From assembly GCF_965184065.1 (NCBI RefSeq), contig NZ_OZ239098.1: a DNA stretch of 64,000 nt; one strand, 5' to 3'. A program made the translations under genes and the position numbers. Of the stretch, positions 16,374-25,733 are shown in pieces (position 1 is the first letter of the stretch; each line of letters starts with the position of its first letter). A model generated the notes under the pieces. That model was not told the DNA's origin and ran no database searches. It saw nothing but the letters and a program-made list of their open reading frames with translations. The stretch is from Methylopumilus sp026399645. GTDB taxonomy: Bacteria > Pseudomonadota > Gammaproteobacteria > Burkholderiales > Methylophilaceae.

Positions 16374-17393
16374 ATGCTAGATAAGCGCGCCCAAATTCTT
16401 CTAAAAACCCTCATCGAGCAACATATTTATGATGGGCAGCCTGTGGGATCTAGAACCCTCTCTCAATCGTCAGGCCTTGACTTAAGTCCAGCTTCTATTC
16501 GTAATACCATGAAAGATCTAGAGGATCTCGGCTTTATCACAAGCCCTCATACTTCAGCAGGAAGAATTCCTACGCAATTAGGTTACAGACTCTTTGTAGA
16601 TTCCCTTCTAACTGTAAAACCTTTAGACGACAAAGTCATTCGCTCATTAAAAGATCAAATGAATATTGGTGATAATAAAAAAATTATTAGTAATGCTGCG
16701 GATATCTTATCAACACTGACTCATTTTGCGGGCGTAGTTCTTATTCCTAAGGCTAAGAAAACAACCTTTAAACATTTAGAATTTATAGGTCTATCTGAGA
16801 AAAAAATTCTTGTCATCATTGTCACAAATGATGGCAATGTTCAAAACAGAATTGTCATGACAGAAAAGCACTACTCTCATGATGACTTAGTTGAGGCTGC
16901 AAATTATTTTAATCACAACTTTAGTGGCAATACTTTTGCTAAAGTCAAAGATACGCTTGTGGACGAATTATCTAAAATGCATGCTGATATGATTAAACTT
17001 ATGACAGCAGCTATTGAAGTCGGTAATGATGTCATTTCGCCAGAGAGTGAATCGATTGTGATCACGGGTCAAAATAACCTGATTCAATCTGAAGAGCTCG
17101 CAAAAAATATATCCAGCTTAAGAAAAATTTTTGAGATATTTGAAAAACGAACAGCACTTATGAAACTTCTTGATCAAAGCCAGCTTGGAGAAGGTATTCA
17201 AATATTTATTGGAAATGAGTCGGGCTATTCTTCTCTAGATGAATGTAGTCTTGTTACATCTCCTTATGAAACAGATGGTGAAATTGTGGGTACCCTAGGT
17301 GTGATTGGTCCTACAAGAATGGCTTACGAAAGAGTCATTCCCATTGTCGATATCACAGCAAAACTTCTTTCTAACGCACTGAGTCAACACTAA
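16374..17393 (+). CDS. hrcA: Heat-inducible transcription repressor HrcA
   Basis: Represses heat-shock genes by binding CIRCE operators; its folding depends on GroEL in well-studied species. Seen: N-terminal winged helix with DKRAQILLKTLIEQHI, GQPVGSRTLS, DLSPASIRNTMKDLEDLGFI and PHTSAGRIPT, all family hallmarks, then the GAF-like and dimerisation regions ending in VGTLGVIGPTRMAYERVIPIVD. I use the third possible start, ATG 16374 (339 aa, MLDKRAQ); a TTG at 16368 and an ATG at 16371 also exist in frame. No strong Shine-Dalgarno. It precedes hemH by 1 nt. A near-perfect CIRCE lies in the window upstream of rpoH (37804-37830), which makes rpoH a likely target. Confidence 0.96.
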   Translation: MLDKRAQILLKTLIEQHIYDGQPVGSRTLSQSSGLDLSPASIRNTMKDLEDLGFITSPHTSAGRIPTQLGYRLFVDSLLTVKPLDDKVIRSLKDQMNIGDNKKIISNAADILSTLTHFAGVVLIPKAKKTTFKHLEFIGLSEKKILVIIVTNDGNVQNRIVMTEKHYSHDDLVEAANYFNHNFSGNTFAKVKDTLVDELSKMHADMIKLMTAAIEVGNDVISPESESIVITGQNNLIQSEELAKNISSLRKIFEIFEKRTALMKLLDQSQLGEGIQIFIGNESGYSSLDECSLVTSPYETDGEIVGTLGVIGPTRMAYERVIPIVDITAKLLSNALSQH

Positions 17394-17394
17394 A

Positions 17395-18504
17395 ATGAAT
17401 TACTTTACAAAAGAACCGCAATACCAACATGGTGATCCACCAAAAATAGGCGTGATCCTTGCAAACTTAGGAACCCCTGATTCTCTGAGTACGCATGCCG
17501 TAAGAAAATATTTACAACAATTTCTTATGGATCGAAGAGTAGTCGAAGTGCCTCGATTTATTTGGTGCTGGATACTTCATTTCATTATCTTAGTATTTAG
17601 GCCAGGTAGTTCAGCAAAGAAATATGCAAAAGTTTGGACTAAAAAAGGCTCTCCTCTTTTAGTTAATGCTTCAAATCAAACAAAAGCATTAACCACAAAA
17701 ATTAAAAAGTCAGTATCTCAGCCTATTGAAATTGAATTAGGGATGTCCTATGGCAATCCTTCAATGAAAAATGCGGTCCTCAAATTAAAAGAAAAGAATT
17801 GCACTAAAATTCTCTTGCTTCCGCTCTATCCTCAGTATGCTGCTTCATCAAGTGCATCAGCAATGGACGCGCTATGGCGTGCACTTCTTAAAACAAGAAA
17901 TGTGCCAGGAGTCAGAACCGTTAGGAATTACCACGACCATCCTCTTTATATTAATGCGCTTAAATTATCTGTCCTGCAATTCTGGAAAAAAAATGGAAAG
18001 CCCACAAAGTTAGTCATGAGCTTTCATGGCATTCCAAAAAAATCACTAATGCAAGGCGATCCTTATCATTGTGAATGCTATAAAACTGCACGCTTACTTG
18101 CCGAGGCATTAAAATTAAAGGAAAGCGAATATATAGTCTCTTTCCAGTCTCGCTTTGGTAGGGCTGAATGGCTAAAACCTTATTACGCTGAAATGATGGC
18201 TGATCTCGGAAAAAAGAAAGAAAAGAATGTTCATGTGATTTGCCCAGGCTTCTCCAGTGACTGCTTAGAAACCTTAGAAGAAATTAATATTGAGGGTAGG
18301 CATATTTTCTTAAGTAACGGCGGCAAAAGCTTTAGTTATATTCCTGCTCTCAATGACAATCCAGATTGGATCGATGCGATGCAAGGTATAATTTTAGAAA
18401 ATTTACAAGGCTGGATTGATAAAAACTGGACAGCTAAAAAAGAAGCTAACAATTCAGCGACCACTAAAAAAAGAGTTGCGCTTTTAGAACAGAAAAAGTC
18501 TTAA
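17395..18504 (+). CDS. hemH: Ferrochelatase
   Basis: Inserts Fe2+ into protoporphyrin IX in the last step of protoheme synthesis, at the inner membrane surface. 369 residues. Seen: N-terminal GVILANLGTPDS, the MSYGNPS segment, LPLYPQYAASS, the active-site His211 in MSFHGIPKKS, and the acidic cluster CPGFSSDCLETLEEI with Glu292/Glu295. The gene starts 1 nt after hrcA and 21 nt before hldD, so it sits in one operon with the heat-shock repressor and the heptose genes. Confidence 0.96.
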   Translation: MNYFTKEPQYQHGDPPKIGVILANLGTPDSLSTHAVRKYLQQFLMDRRVVEVPRFIWCWILHFIILVFRPGSSAKKYAKVWTKKGSPLLVNASNQTKALTTKIKKSVSQPIEIELGMSYGNPSMKNAVLKLKEKNCTKILLLPLYPQYAASSSASAMDALWRALLKTRNVPGVRTVRNYHDHPLYINALKLSVLQFWKKNGKPTKLVMSFHGIPKKSLMQGDPYHCECYKTARLLAEALKLKESEYIVSFQSRFGRAEWLKPYYAEMMADLGKKKEKNVHVICPGFSSDCLETLEEINIEGRHIFLSNGGKSFSYIPALNDNPDWIDAMQGIILENLQGWIDKNWTAKKEANNSATTKKRVALLEQKKS

Positions 18505-18525
18505 TTATTTAAAGACAATCTCATT

Positions 18526-19509
18526 ATGATAATACTTACGGGTGGTGCTGGCATGATTGGAAGTATCATTGCTTGGCATCTGAATAGCATTCTCGACAGA
18601 AAAGATATTATCATCGTCGATGATATTCAGCATCCAGACCAATGGAACAATTTAAGTAAGCGAACGTATATTGATTACCTTGATAAAGATGATCTTTTTC
18701 CTTGGCTTGAAAAAAAACCAGAGATTGAAGCCATTATTCATATGGGCGCTATCAGCGCTACAACCGAAACAGATTTTAATAAGCTTTTAAACCAGAATAT
18801 TCGTTACAGTCAAAATCTATGGCGCTATGCAAGCGATCATAACGTACCTTTTCTTTATGCAAGCTCAGCAGCTACTTATGGCGGAGGAGAATTTGGCTAT
18901 GATGACAATGAAGAGGAACTTCGAAAACTAAGGCCTCTAAATGCTTATGGTTATTCAAAACAATTTTTCGATCAATGGGTGGTCCAACAAGTCCTCGCAA
19001 AAGAAAAAACACCGCCTCAATGGTGTGGATTTAAATTCTTTAATGTCTATGGTCCAAACGAGTATCATAAAGATAGAATGGCAAGCGTTGTATTTCATTC
19101 GTTTAATCAACTTAAAACAGAGGGTGAAATTAGACTCTTCAAGAGCGATCATCCCGACTATAAAGATGGTATGCAATTAAGAGACTTTGTATACGTAAAG
19201 GATGCTGCAGCAGCTGTTTTACATTTTTTAAATCACAAAAAACATTCAGGTATCTATAATGTAGGCACAGGAAAAGCTTCAAGTTTTAAAGCACTTGCTG
19301 AATCCCTTGTGAAAAGTATTGAGGGTGATCTAAATACAATTAAATATGTTGATATGCCAAATGATCTTAAGGGAAAATATCAGTACTTTACTGAAGCTAA
19401 TATAAAAAAACTAAAAGATGCGGGATATACAAAGCCTTTTCTTAGTATTGAAGAAGGCGTTGAGGATTACGCAAAAAATTATTTAACTAAAAGTGATACT
19501 TACGCATGA
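18526..19509 (+). CDS. hldD: ADP-L-glycero-D-manno-heptose 6-epimerase
   Basis: Extended SDR enzyme that epimerises ADP-D-glycero-D-manno-heptose to the L form used in the LPS inner core. 327 residues. Seen: NADP-binding GGAGMIG at 6-12, active-site Tyr141 and Lys145 in YGYSK, the AISATT segment, and FFNVYGPNEYHKDRMASV, which is characteristic of HldD (RfaD). Overlaps gmhA by 4 bp (ATGA), so the two are translationally coupled. Confidence 0.96.
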   Translation: MIILTGGAGMIGSIIAWHLNSILDRKDIIIVDDIQHPDQWNNLSKRTYIDYLDKDDLFPWLEKKPEIEAIIHMGAISATTETDFNKLLNQNIRYSQNLWRYASDHNVPFLYASSAATYGGGEFGYDDNEEELRKLRPLNAYGYSKQFFDQWVVQQVLAKEKTPPQWCGFKFFNVYGPNEYHKDRMASVVFHSFNQLKTEGEIRLFKSDHPDYKDGMQLRDFVYVKDAAAAVLHFLNHKKHSGIYNVGTGKASSFKALAESLVKSIEGDLNTIKYVDMPNDLKGKYQYFTEANIKKLKDAGYTKPFLSIEEGVEDYAKNYLTKSDTYA

Positions 19510-20078
19510 GTAATGAAAATTTAAAAAAAATTGAATCTATTTTTAAGAAACATCAAGATACGATTCAAAAATTATCTTCGCTTATTCCACAGATCAGTGA
19601 AATTGCAAGTCTTATTAAAAAAACAGTTCACTCAGGTGGTAAAGTGCTGATCTTTGGGAATGGCGGTAGCGCTTCTGACAGTCAACATATTGCAGCAGAA
19701 ATTGTAGGTAGATTTGTAAAAGAGCGAAAAGGACTTCCTGCTATTGCATTAACCACAGATACTTCAATTATTACCGCTGTCGCAAATGACTATGGCTTTG
19801 AGCATATTTTTTCAAGGCAAATCGAAGCGCTATGTTTGAAAAATGATCTGGTGATTGGTATTTCCACATCAGGCAATAGTAAAAATGTCATTAAAGGGCT
19901 AGAAAAAGCAAATACATTGGGCGCCATTACAATTGGTTTAACGGGTGGTGATGGTGGTCACATTAAAAAAATATCAACACACGCTATCGTTGTAGACTCA
20001 AATGAAACGGCAAGAATTCAAGAGGCACATATTCTCATTGGACACACACTCTGCGAACTCATCGATGAAGGTCAATAG
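19506..20078 (+). CDS. gmhA: Sedoheptulose 7-phosphate isomerase
   Basis: First step of ADP-heptose synthesis: sedoheptulose 7-phosphate to D-glycero-D-manno-heptose 7-phosphate. SIS-domain protein of 190 residues. Seen: FGNGGSASDSQHIAAEIVGRF with metal-binding His61 and Glu65, GISTSGNSKNVI and TGGDGG, then a C-terminal EAHILIGHTLCELID helix, the pattern of GmhA and not of DiaA. It overlaps hldD and lies 3 nt before hldE, in order of pathway use. Confidence 0.93.
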   Translation: MSNENLKKIESIFKKHQDTIQKLSSLIPQISEIASLIKKTVHSGGKVLIFGNGGSASDSQHIAAEIVGRFVKERKGLPAIALTTDTSIITAVANDYGFEHIFSRQIEALCLKNDLVIGISTSGNSKNVIKGLEKANTLGAITIGLTGGDGGHIKKISTHAIVVDSNETARIQEAHILIGHTLCELIDEGQ

Positions 20079-20081
20079 CTT

Positions 20082-21530
20082 ATGAGTGAAATTGACATTA
20101 TTAAAAATAAATTTAACGCACAAAATCAGTGGGCCTTAGTTGTGGGTGATTTAATGTTAGATCGCTATTTAATAGGTAGCGTCTCAAGAATCTCCCCCGA
20201 AGCACCTGTTCCAGTTGTCAGATTAAAAGAGTCATTCGATCGCATTGGTGGATCAGGCAATGTCGCAGCTAATTTAGCTCAACTTGGTATCAAAACAATT
20301 TTAGCTGGCCAAATTGGTGATGATGTAGATGGCAAAAAGTTACTTGATATCCTCAAAAAAAATAATATTGGTGTCGATGGCATAGTTAAAGACAAAAATC
20401 CTACAACCACAAAAACACGGATTATTGGCGAACATCAACAAATGATGAGAATTGATCAAGAAGCAACAGCAGATTTGATTGATTCTAAACCGCTGATTAA
20501 AAGCATATCAACGCTCCTTAATAAAAAACCTTCTATTGTTATATTGTCCGACTATGCAAAAGGAGTTTTAAGTGAAGCGCTATGTCAACATGTGATTAAA
20601 CTTGCAAAATCAAAAAAAATACCTGTGCTGGTTGACCCTAAAGGCATTAATTACAGTAAATATAAAAATGCAACTGCGATAACTCCAAACAAAAAAGAAG
20701 CTATCGAAGCTTGCCATATTCACGTCACAAAAAATACGAACTTTTTAACACCTCTTCTAAAATTACAAAAATCTCTTAATTTGCAATTCATTGCCATGAC
20801 GAAAGGAGAAGATGGTATTGATTTGATACAAAAAAATACTATTAAAAATTTACCTGCCGTCAATCAACAACAAGTATTTGATGTGTCAGGAGCCGGCGAT
20901 ACTGTTATTGCGACTCTTGCAGCGTGCATGATTGCAAAGATGCCTATTGAGTCTTGTCTTAATATTGCAAATGTAGCTGCAGGTATAGTGATTGGAAAAT
21001 TAGGGACGATACCTATCACGCTTCAAAACCTTACAGACACCCTAAGTTCCAAGCATTCCGAACAAGAGAAAAAAATACATTCCCTCTCAGGCCTGATGGA
21101 ACAAGTTCTTATTTGGAAAAAACAAAAAAAGAAAATTATATTTACAAATGGCTGTTTTGATATTCTTCATGCAGGTCATGTGACTTATTTAGAAAAAGCA
21201 AAAAAACTAGGCGACGTCCTTATCTTAGCTCTTAATAGCGACTCATCAGTCACAAAGCTAAAAGGTAAATCAAGACCTGTGATTCACCAAGAAGATCGAG
21301 CAAGAGTTCTCTCAGGGCTTTCTTCCGTGGATAGTATTATCATTTTTAGCGAAACAACACCGCTTCATTTAATAAAAAAGATTCAGCCTGATATTTTAGT
21401 TAAAGGTAGCGATTATAAAAAAAATCAAGTTGTAGGCCACCAAGAATTAAAAAAGTGGCATGGCAAAGTTGAATTAGTTGACGTTGTGCCAGGTAGAAGC
21501 ACGAGTGCTATTCTCAAAAAAATCTCTTAA
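20082..21530 (+). CDS. hldE: Bifunctional heptose-7-phosphate kinase / heptose-1-phosphate adenylyltransferase
   Basis: Two-domain enzyme of ADP-heptose synthesis. The N-terminal PfkB-type kinase (about 1-325) shows RIGGSGNVAANLAQLG and the anion-hole/catalytic motif GAGD at 270-273 (Asp273). The C-terminal nucleotidyltransferase (about 345-482) shows FTNGCFDILHAGH with the HxGH motif at 363-366 and VDSIIIFSETTP. 482 residues, close to E. coli HldE (477), so the fusion is the normal one and not new. GmhB, the phosphatase acting between the two activities, is not encoded in this cluster. Confidence 0.96.
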   Translation: MSEIDIIKNKFNAQNQWALVVGDLMLDRYLIGSVSRISPEAPVPVVRLKESFDRIGGSGNVAANLAQLGIKTILAGQIGDDVDGKKLLDILKKNNIGVDGIVKDKNPTTTKTRIIGEHQQMMRIDQEATADLIDSKPLIKSISTLLNKKPSIVILSDYAKGVLSEALCQHVIKLAKSKKIPVLVDPKGINYSKYKNATAITPNKKEAIEACHIHVTKNTNFLTPLLKLQKSLNLQFIAMTKGEDGIDLIQKNTIKNLPAVNQQQVFDVSGAGDTVIATLAACMIAKMPIESCLNIANVAAGIVIGKLGTIPITLQNLTDTLSSKHSEQEKKIHSLSGLMEQVLIWKKQKKKIIFTNGCFDILHAGHVTYLEKAKKLGDVLILALNSDSSVTKLKGKSRPVIHQEDRARVLSGLSSVDSIIIFSETTPLHLIKKIQPDILVKGSDYKKNQVVGHQELKKWHGKVELVDVVPGRSTSAILKKIS

Positions 21531-21534
21531 GATT

Positions 21535-22527
21535 TTGAACCCAAAAAAGATTCTCATTATTGGACCATCATGGCTTGGCGATATGGTTATCGCACAAAAG
21601 CTATTTAAGGTTATTAAAGATATTTATCCTAATAGTGAGCTTCATGTAGCCTCTCCAGCTTGGACGATTCCGTTAGTGTCTAGAATGCCTGAGGTTAATC
21701 AATCCATCTCATTACCTTTTTCTCATGGCGAGTTAAATATATTAAAACGTTATCAGATTGCTAAAATTTTGAAGCTGGAAGGTTATTCTCAGGCTATTGT
21801 CTTAACAAATTCATTTAAGTCAGCTCTGATACCATTTTTTGCAGGCATTCCAAAGCGCACTGGTTTTTTAGGAGAAATGCGTTTTGCTTTAATTAATGAT
21901 CGCATTAAAAAAGATCCTTCACTGTATAGAACAGTTGACCAATTTTTAGCTCTTGCACCAAAATCGAAAAGCACTAAGGTTAGTTTATCAACATATCTTA
22001 TCTCGATGCCCAGTCAGGGTAAAAAGCTTTTGATAGGTAAATTAAGCTCATCTAAAAAAATTCTTGGTATCGCCCCTGGTGCCGAATACGGTGAGGCTAA
22101 AAGATGGCCTATTGAGTATTTTGCTGAAGTAGCAAATGAGGCCATACAAAAAGGATGGATCGTTATTTCATTAGGCTCTGCTCACGATCAAGATTTAGGG
22201 AAAACTTTAGATCGACTCACAAAAAACAAAGTCATTAATCTGATCGGCAAAACTAAACTTGAAGAGGTGATTGATGTAATGAGTTTATGCCAAACATTTT
22301 TAAGTAATGATTCCGGACTTATGCATATCGCGGCAAGTTTAAATATTAAACAAGTCGCTATTTTTGGCTCTTCTGACCCTAAAAAAACCCCACCATTAAG
22401 TCGGCACGCAAAATTAGCTTATCTTGATCTCTCATGCAGCCCTTGTTTCGAGAGAGTTTGCCCTCTTCAGCATACTAATTGCTTAAAAAATATTAAGCCT
22501 AGTGAAATTATTAAAAAACTTATTTAG
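21535..22527 (+). CDS. waaF: ADP-heptose:LPS heptosyltransferase II
   Basis: GT9 family transferase adding the second heptose to the LPS inner core at the cytoplasmic face. Seen: N-terminal KKILIIGPSWLGDMVIAQ, the APGAEYGEAKRWP segment, and the FLSNDSGLMHIAASL plus FGSSDPKKTPP nucleotide-sugar region near the C-terminus. I choose TTG 21535 (330 aa), 4 nt after the hldE stop, because GT9 proteins begin just before KILIIGP. The frame remains open upstream, but extending it would overlap hldE by 53 nt. The FGSSDPKKTPP ending favours WaaF over WaaC. The stop overlaps the convergent HAD gene by 4 bp. Confidence 0.93.
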   Translation: MNPKKILIIGPSWLGDMVIAQKLFKVIKDIYPNSELHVASPAWTIPLVSRMPEVNQSISLPFSHGELNILKRYQIAKILKLEGYSQAIVLTNSFKSALIPFFAGIPKRTGFLGEMRFALINDRIKKDPSLYRTVDQFLALAPKSKSTKVSLSTYLISMPSQGKKLLIGKLSSSKKILGIAPGAEYGEAKRWPIEYFAEVANEAIQKGWIVISLGSAHDQDLGKTLDRLTKNKVINLIGKTKLEEVIDVMSLCQTFLSNDSGLMHIAASLNIKQVAIFGSSDPKKTPPLSRHAKLAYLDLSCSPCFERVCPLQHTNCLKNIKPSEIIKKLI

Positions 22528-23183
22528 TGATTGAGATCGTCTAGCTTTTGATGGACTTCAATTTTATTTTCTTCACAAAAATGTTTCCACTCGAAGAAAT
22601 TTGTCCAGTCACTTAAGAAAATAAAATCTAAATTATTTTTCTTTGCAACTTGATAGTCATATTTTGAATCCCCAATAAATAGAGCGGGAGATTGTCCTGT
22701 TGTTTTTTTTAATTCTCGCGCCACAATTTCTTCTTTCGAATCAGGGCTGCCAAAAATACCAGCATCAAAATATTTTAATAATGATTTCCTAGAAAAAAGC
22801 CGAATAATTTCTTCTTGATCGCCACCGGATACAATCATCCAGTTAGCCTGTTTTGTTTTTTCTCTAAGACTTTCTAAGCCTTCAGCGATATCACAATTTT
22901 CAAGAAGTCTCTCTACTTCTATGTTCAATTGTCTTAGGAGATGATTCATTGATGACTCATCTACTGGTTTTTTAAGAATGGCTTCTAAAAAATAGGTGAA
23001 TTTAATATTCCTAGATATACCTGTATATTCGATGTGATGGTTAACTAACCTCATAGCATCTTCTTCAGACGCTCCAAACTCTAATGCGGTTAAGCGATAT
23101 GCTTCTATTTTTAGGAAGTTTGAATTTAGAACAACCCCATCACAATCAAATAGGATTGTTTTATATTGGGAAATAGGCAGCAT
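22524..23183 (-). CDS. HAD-superfamily phosphatase
   Basis: 219-residue haloacid dehalogenase-like hydrolase. Seen: motif I DCDGVVLNSN with nucleophile Asp13 and Asp15, a helical cap of about residues 25-95, motif II in MIVSGG (Ser), and motif IV GDSKYD near 165. This is the phosphoglycolate phosphatase/beta-phosphoglucomutase-like branch. The substrate cannot be told from sequence. It does not have the GmhB pattern. It is the last gene of an edd-eda-HAD unit (15-nt gaps) and ends in a 4-bp overlap with waaF, so a sugar-phosphate substrate is plausible (inference). Confidence 0.85.
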   Translation of the reverse strand: MLPISQYKTILFDCDGVVLNSNFLKIEAYRLTALEFGASEEDAMRLVNHHIEYTGISRNIKFTYFLEAILKKPVDESSMNHLLRQLNIEVERLLENCDIAEGLESLREKTKQANWMIVSGGDQEEIIRLFSRKSLLKYFDAGIFGSPDSKEEIVARELKKTTGQSPALFIGDSKYDYQVAKKNNLDFIFLSDWTNFFEWKHFCEENKIEVHQKLDDLNH

Positions 23184-23198
23184 TATTTTTGAGTAATG

Positions 23199-23825
23199 CT
23201 AAAGACGTTGAATCGCACTGGCTTCTTTTGCTAGCTTTGTAATTTCTACCCAATTTTTATTTGCGACAAGATCTTTTGGGGTTAGCCAAGTTCCACCGCA
23301 GACAGGAACATTAGGCAGACTTAAAAAATCTGAAGCTGACTGAACAGTTACACCGCCTGTTGGACAAAACTTAACGTCAGAAAAAGGACCTGCAAATCCT
23401 TTCAGAAGATTAATACCCCCCACTGCAACTGCAGGGAAAAGTTTTAAGAAATAATAGCTATCATTATTGGCCATCATAACTTCGCTACCTGTCGATACCC
23501 CCGGCAATAAGGGTAATCCAATGTCCAAACAATGCTTTCCTATTTCACTTGTGTAGCCTGGACTCACTGCAAACTGACAACCAATTGACTTTACCGCTGA
23601 GGCATTTTCTTTAGTTCGAACTGTTCCGGCTCCAACAATTGCCTCCGGTAGGTGCTTAATAATTCTATCCATAGCCTCCATAGCACATGCAGTTCTTAAA
23701 GTGACTTCTAAAACTCTAATACCGCCTTCGAGAAGAGCTTCTGCCATAGGCACGGCGTCTTCAATTTTATCAATCACGATGACTGGTATCACTGGTCCAT
23801 AATTTGCTAAATCTAATGTTTTCAT
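23199..23825 (-). CDS. eda: 2-keto-3-deoxy-6-phosphogluconate (KDPG) aldolase
   Basis: Cleaves KDPG to pyruvate and glyceraldehyde-3-phosphate. 208 residues, trimeric class I aldolase family. Seen: catalytic Glu40 and Arg44 in EVTLRTACA, GAGTVRT near 65, FAVSPG at 85-90, and Schiff-base Lys128 in LKLFPA, followed by KFCPTGGV. Together with edd upstream (15 nt) it makes a complete Entner-Doudoroff cleavage pair. In RuMP methylotrophs this pair cleaves the hexose phosphate formed from formaldehyde (established for such organisms; application here is inference). Confidence 0.95.
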   Translation of the reverse strand: MKTLDLANYGPVIPVIVIDKIEDAVPMAEALLEGGIRVLEVTLRTACAMEAMDRIIKHLPEAIVGAGTVRTKENASAVKSIGCQFAVSPGYTSEIGKHCLDIGLPLLPGVSTGSEVMMANNDSYYFLKLFPAVAVGGINLLKGFAGPFSDVKFCPTGGVTVQSASDFLSLPNVPVCGGTWLTPKDLVANKNWVEITKLAKEASAIQRL

Positions 23826-23840
23826 ATTGTCCTTATATTA

Positions 23841-25655
23841 TTAAAGCCATGTGACTGCCCCTTCTTCGGCAGATAGCACATTTTTTCTCATGCCAGCGAA
23901 TAACTCGCGGCCAATATCATGAGCATTATCATTTCTATGTTTGTCTGAAAGCGTTTCATACTCTCTTTCATGCCATGTATCTTCATCAACTAAAACATTA
24001 AGAGTCCCTACCAACGCATTTAATCGAATCGTATCACCATTGCGAATTTTTCCGATAGGTCCATTTGCTGAAGCCTCTGGACTTAAATGAATTGCGGCTG
24101 GAATTTTGCCTGAGGCGCCGCTCATTCTTCCGTCCGTAACTATAGCCACTTTAAATCCTTTATTTTGAAGCACGGCTAGAGGTGGCGTAAGTTTGTGTAA
24201 TTCTGGCATTCCATTTGCTTTAGGTCCTTGGAATCTGACGACTGCAACAAAATCTTTTTCAAGCTCTCCTCTATCGAACGCACTTAAAAGCTCTTCTTGT
24301 GTATCAAAAATAATTGCAGGGCCTTCGATAATGTAACGATCTTCTGGTACAGCGGATATTTTAATGACTGAACGTCCGAGATTACCATTCAGCAATTTAA
24401 GTCCACCTGATTCACTGAATGGTTGTTCTGCAGTTCTGACAATAGTTTCATCACCGCTTTTTTTAGGAAGGTCAGTCCAAATAATTTTTCCATTTTCTTT
24501 GCTAGGTTTTTTTGTATATTCTTTTAAGCCGCCTTCACTGATAGTCATGACATCCGGATACATGCATCCAGTCTCAATGAGCTCACGAATCACAAATGCA
24601 GGTCCACCTGCAGTTTGAAATTCATTGACATCAGCTTTGCCGTTTGGATAAATGCTTGCTAATAATGGCGTTGACTTCGCAAGATCATGAAAATCTGTCC
24701 AGTCAATAATAATTCCTGCGGCTCTTGCTATCGCAACCCAATGAATAAGATGGTTTGTTGATCCGCCAGTTGCCAGCAAGGCTGCCATTGCATTGACTAT
24801 CACTCGCTCATCTACTAATTTACCAATAGGTTTATTATGTTTATTTTTTATAATGTTCAAGAGAGATCGCACCGACTCGCGTGTAATTTCCTCTCTAATA
24901 TCTTCACGTGGATGAATAAATGCAGCGCCAGGAATATGAAGACCCATAGCCTCCATCAACATTTGATTGCTATTTGCAGTACCATAAAATGTGCACGTAC
25001 CTTCACCATGATAAGCAGCTGACTCAGAAGCCAACAACTCTTCGCGTCCCACTAGTCCTTGTGCATATTTTTCACGTACTTTAGATTTTGAAGTATTGTC
25101 GAGGCCGGTAGACATTGGTCCTGCTGGCACAAAAATTGTAGGTAAATGTCCAAAATGCAAAGCGCCAATTAATAAACCAGGGACAATTTTGTCGCAAATA
25201 CCCAACATAAGAGCGCCATCATACACATCATGTGATAAGGCAATTGCTGAAGACATTGCAATAGTATCTCGAGAAAATAAACTTAACTCCATACCAGGCT
25301 CGCCTTGTGTAATCCCATCGCACATGGCAGGCACCCCGCCAGCCACTTGAGCAGTAGCATCGAGCTTATTTGCTTCATCGCGAATAATTGAAGGGTAATT
25401 TTCATAAGGCTTATGTGCTGAAAGCATGTCGTTATAAGCTGTCACAATCGCAATGTTAGGCTTCTTCTCACTAACAATTCTTAATTTGTCATTTTTAGGA
25501 AGAGCAGCAATTGCATGTGCCACATTAGCGCAACCCAGACGATCTGCTCCACGCTGCCTTTGAAGCATGGCATCCACGCGAGCCAAATAAGCAAGGCGTG
25601 TTGGTCTACTTTTTTCTTTAATTCTCTCGGTAATTTCGACTATGGAATTTTTCAT
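23841..25655 (-). CDS. edd: 6-phosphogluconate dehydratase
   Basis: [Fe-S] dehydratase converting 6-phosphogluconate to KDPG. 604 residues, the usual length for Edd. Seen: N-terminal AYNDMLSAHKPYENYP, GGVPAMCDGITQGEPGMELSLFSRD, LGICDKIVPGLLIGALHFGHLP with the cluster cysteine, HGEGTCTFYGTANSNQ, and the C-terminal VTDGRMSGASGKIPAAIH. HGEGTCTFYGTANSNQ with PGAAFIHP is Edd-like, separating it from dihydroxyacid dehydratase IlvD. First gene of the edd-eda-HAD transcript, with a good sigma70-type promoter upstream. Confidence 0.96.
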   Translation of the reverse strand: MKNSIVEITERIKEKSRPTRLAYLARVDAMLQRQRGADRLGCANVAHAIAALPKNDKLRIVSEKKPNIAIVTAYNDMLSAHKPYENYPSIIRDEANKLDATAQVAGGVPAMCDGITQGEPGMELSLFSRDTIAMSSAIALSHDVYDGALMLGICDKIVPGLLIGALHFGHLPTIFVPAGPMSTGLDNTSKSKVREKYAQGLVGREELLASESAAYHGEGTCTFYGTANSNQMLMEAMGLHIPGAAFIHPREDIREEITRESVRSLLNIIKNKHNKPIGKLVDERVIVNAMAALLATGGSTNHLIHWVAIARAAGIIIDWTDFHDLAKSTPLLASIYPNGKADVNEFQTAGGPAFVIRELIETGCMYPDVMTISEGGLKEYTKKPSKENGKIIWTDLPKKSGDETIVRTAEQPFSESGGLKLLNGNLGRSVIKISAVPEDRYIIEGPAIIFDTQEELLSAFDRGELEKDFVAVVRFQGPKANGMPELHKLTPPLAVLQNKGFKVAIVTDGRMSGASGKIPAAIHLSPEASANGPIGKIRNGDTIRLNALVGTLNVLVDEDTWHEREYETLSDKHRNDNAHDIGRELFAGMRKNVLSAEEGAVTWL

Positions 25656-25703
25656 TTAATAGATTCGTTTGGTTGAATGAATAAAAATTTCTCTCTATGA
25701 CAG

Positions 25704-25733
25704 ATTATCCTAGAAACACTGAGTAAGCGTCAA
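25704..25733 (-). promoter_or_regulatory. Sigma70-type promoter for edd-eda
   Basis: On the minus strand TTGACG (plus-strand 25728-25733) and GATAAT (25704-25709) are separated by 18 nt. The predicted start lies near 25697, about 42 nt before the edd ATG. No operator was recognised. Confidence 0.55.

Noticed and set aside
22524..23183. HAD protein as GmhB
   Set aside because: GmhB has a characteristic DRDGVIN-type motif and no cap domain; this protein has DCDGVVLNSN and a helical cap.
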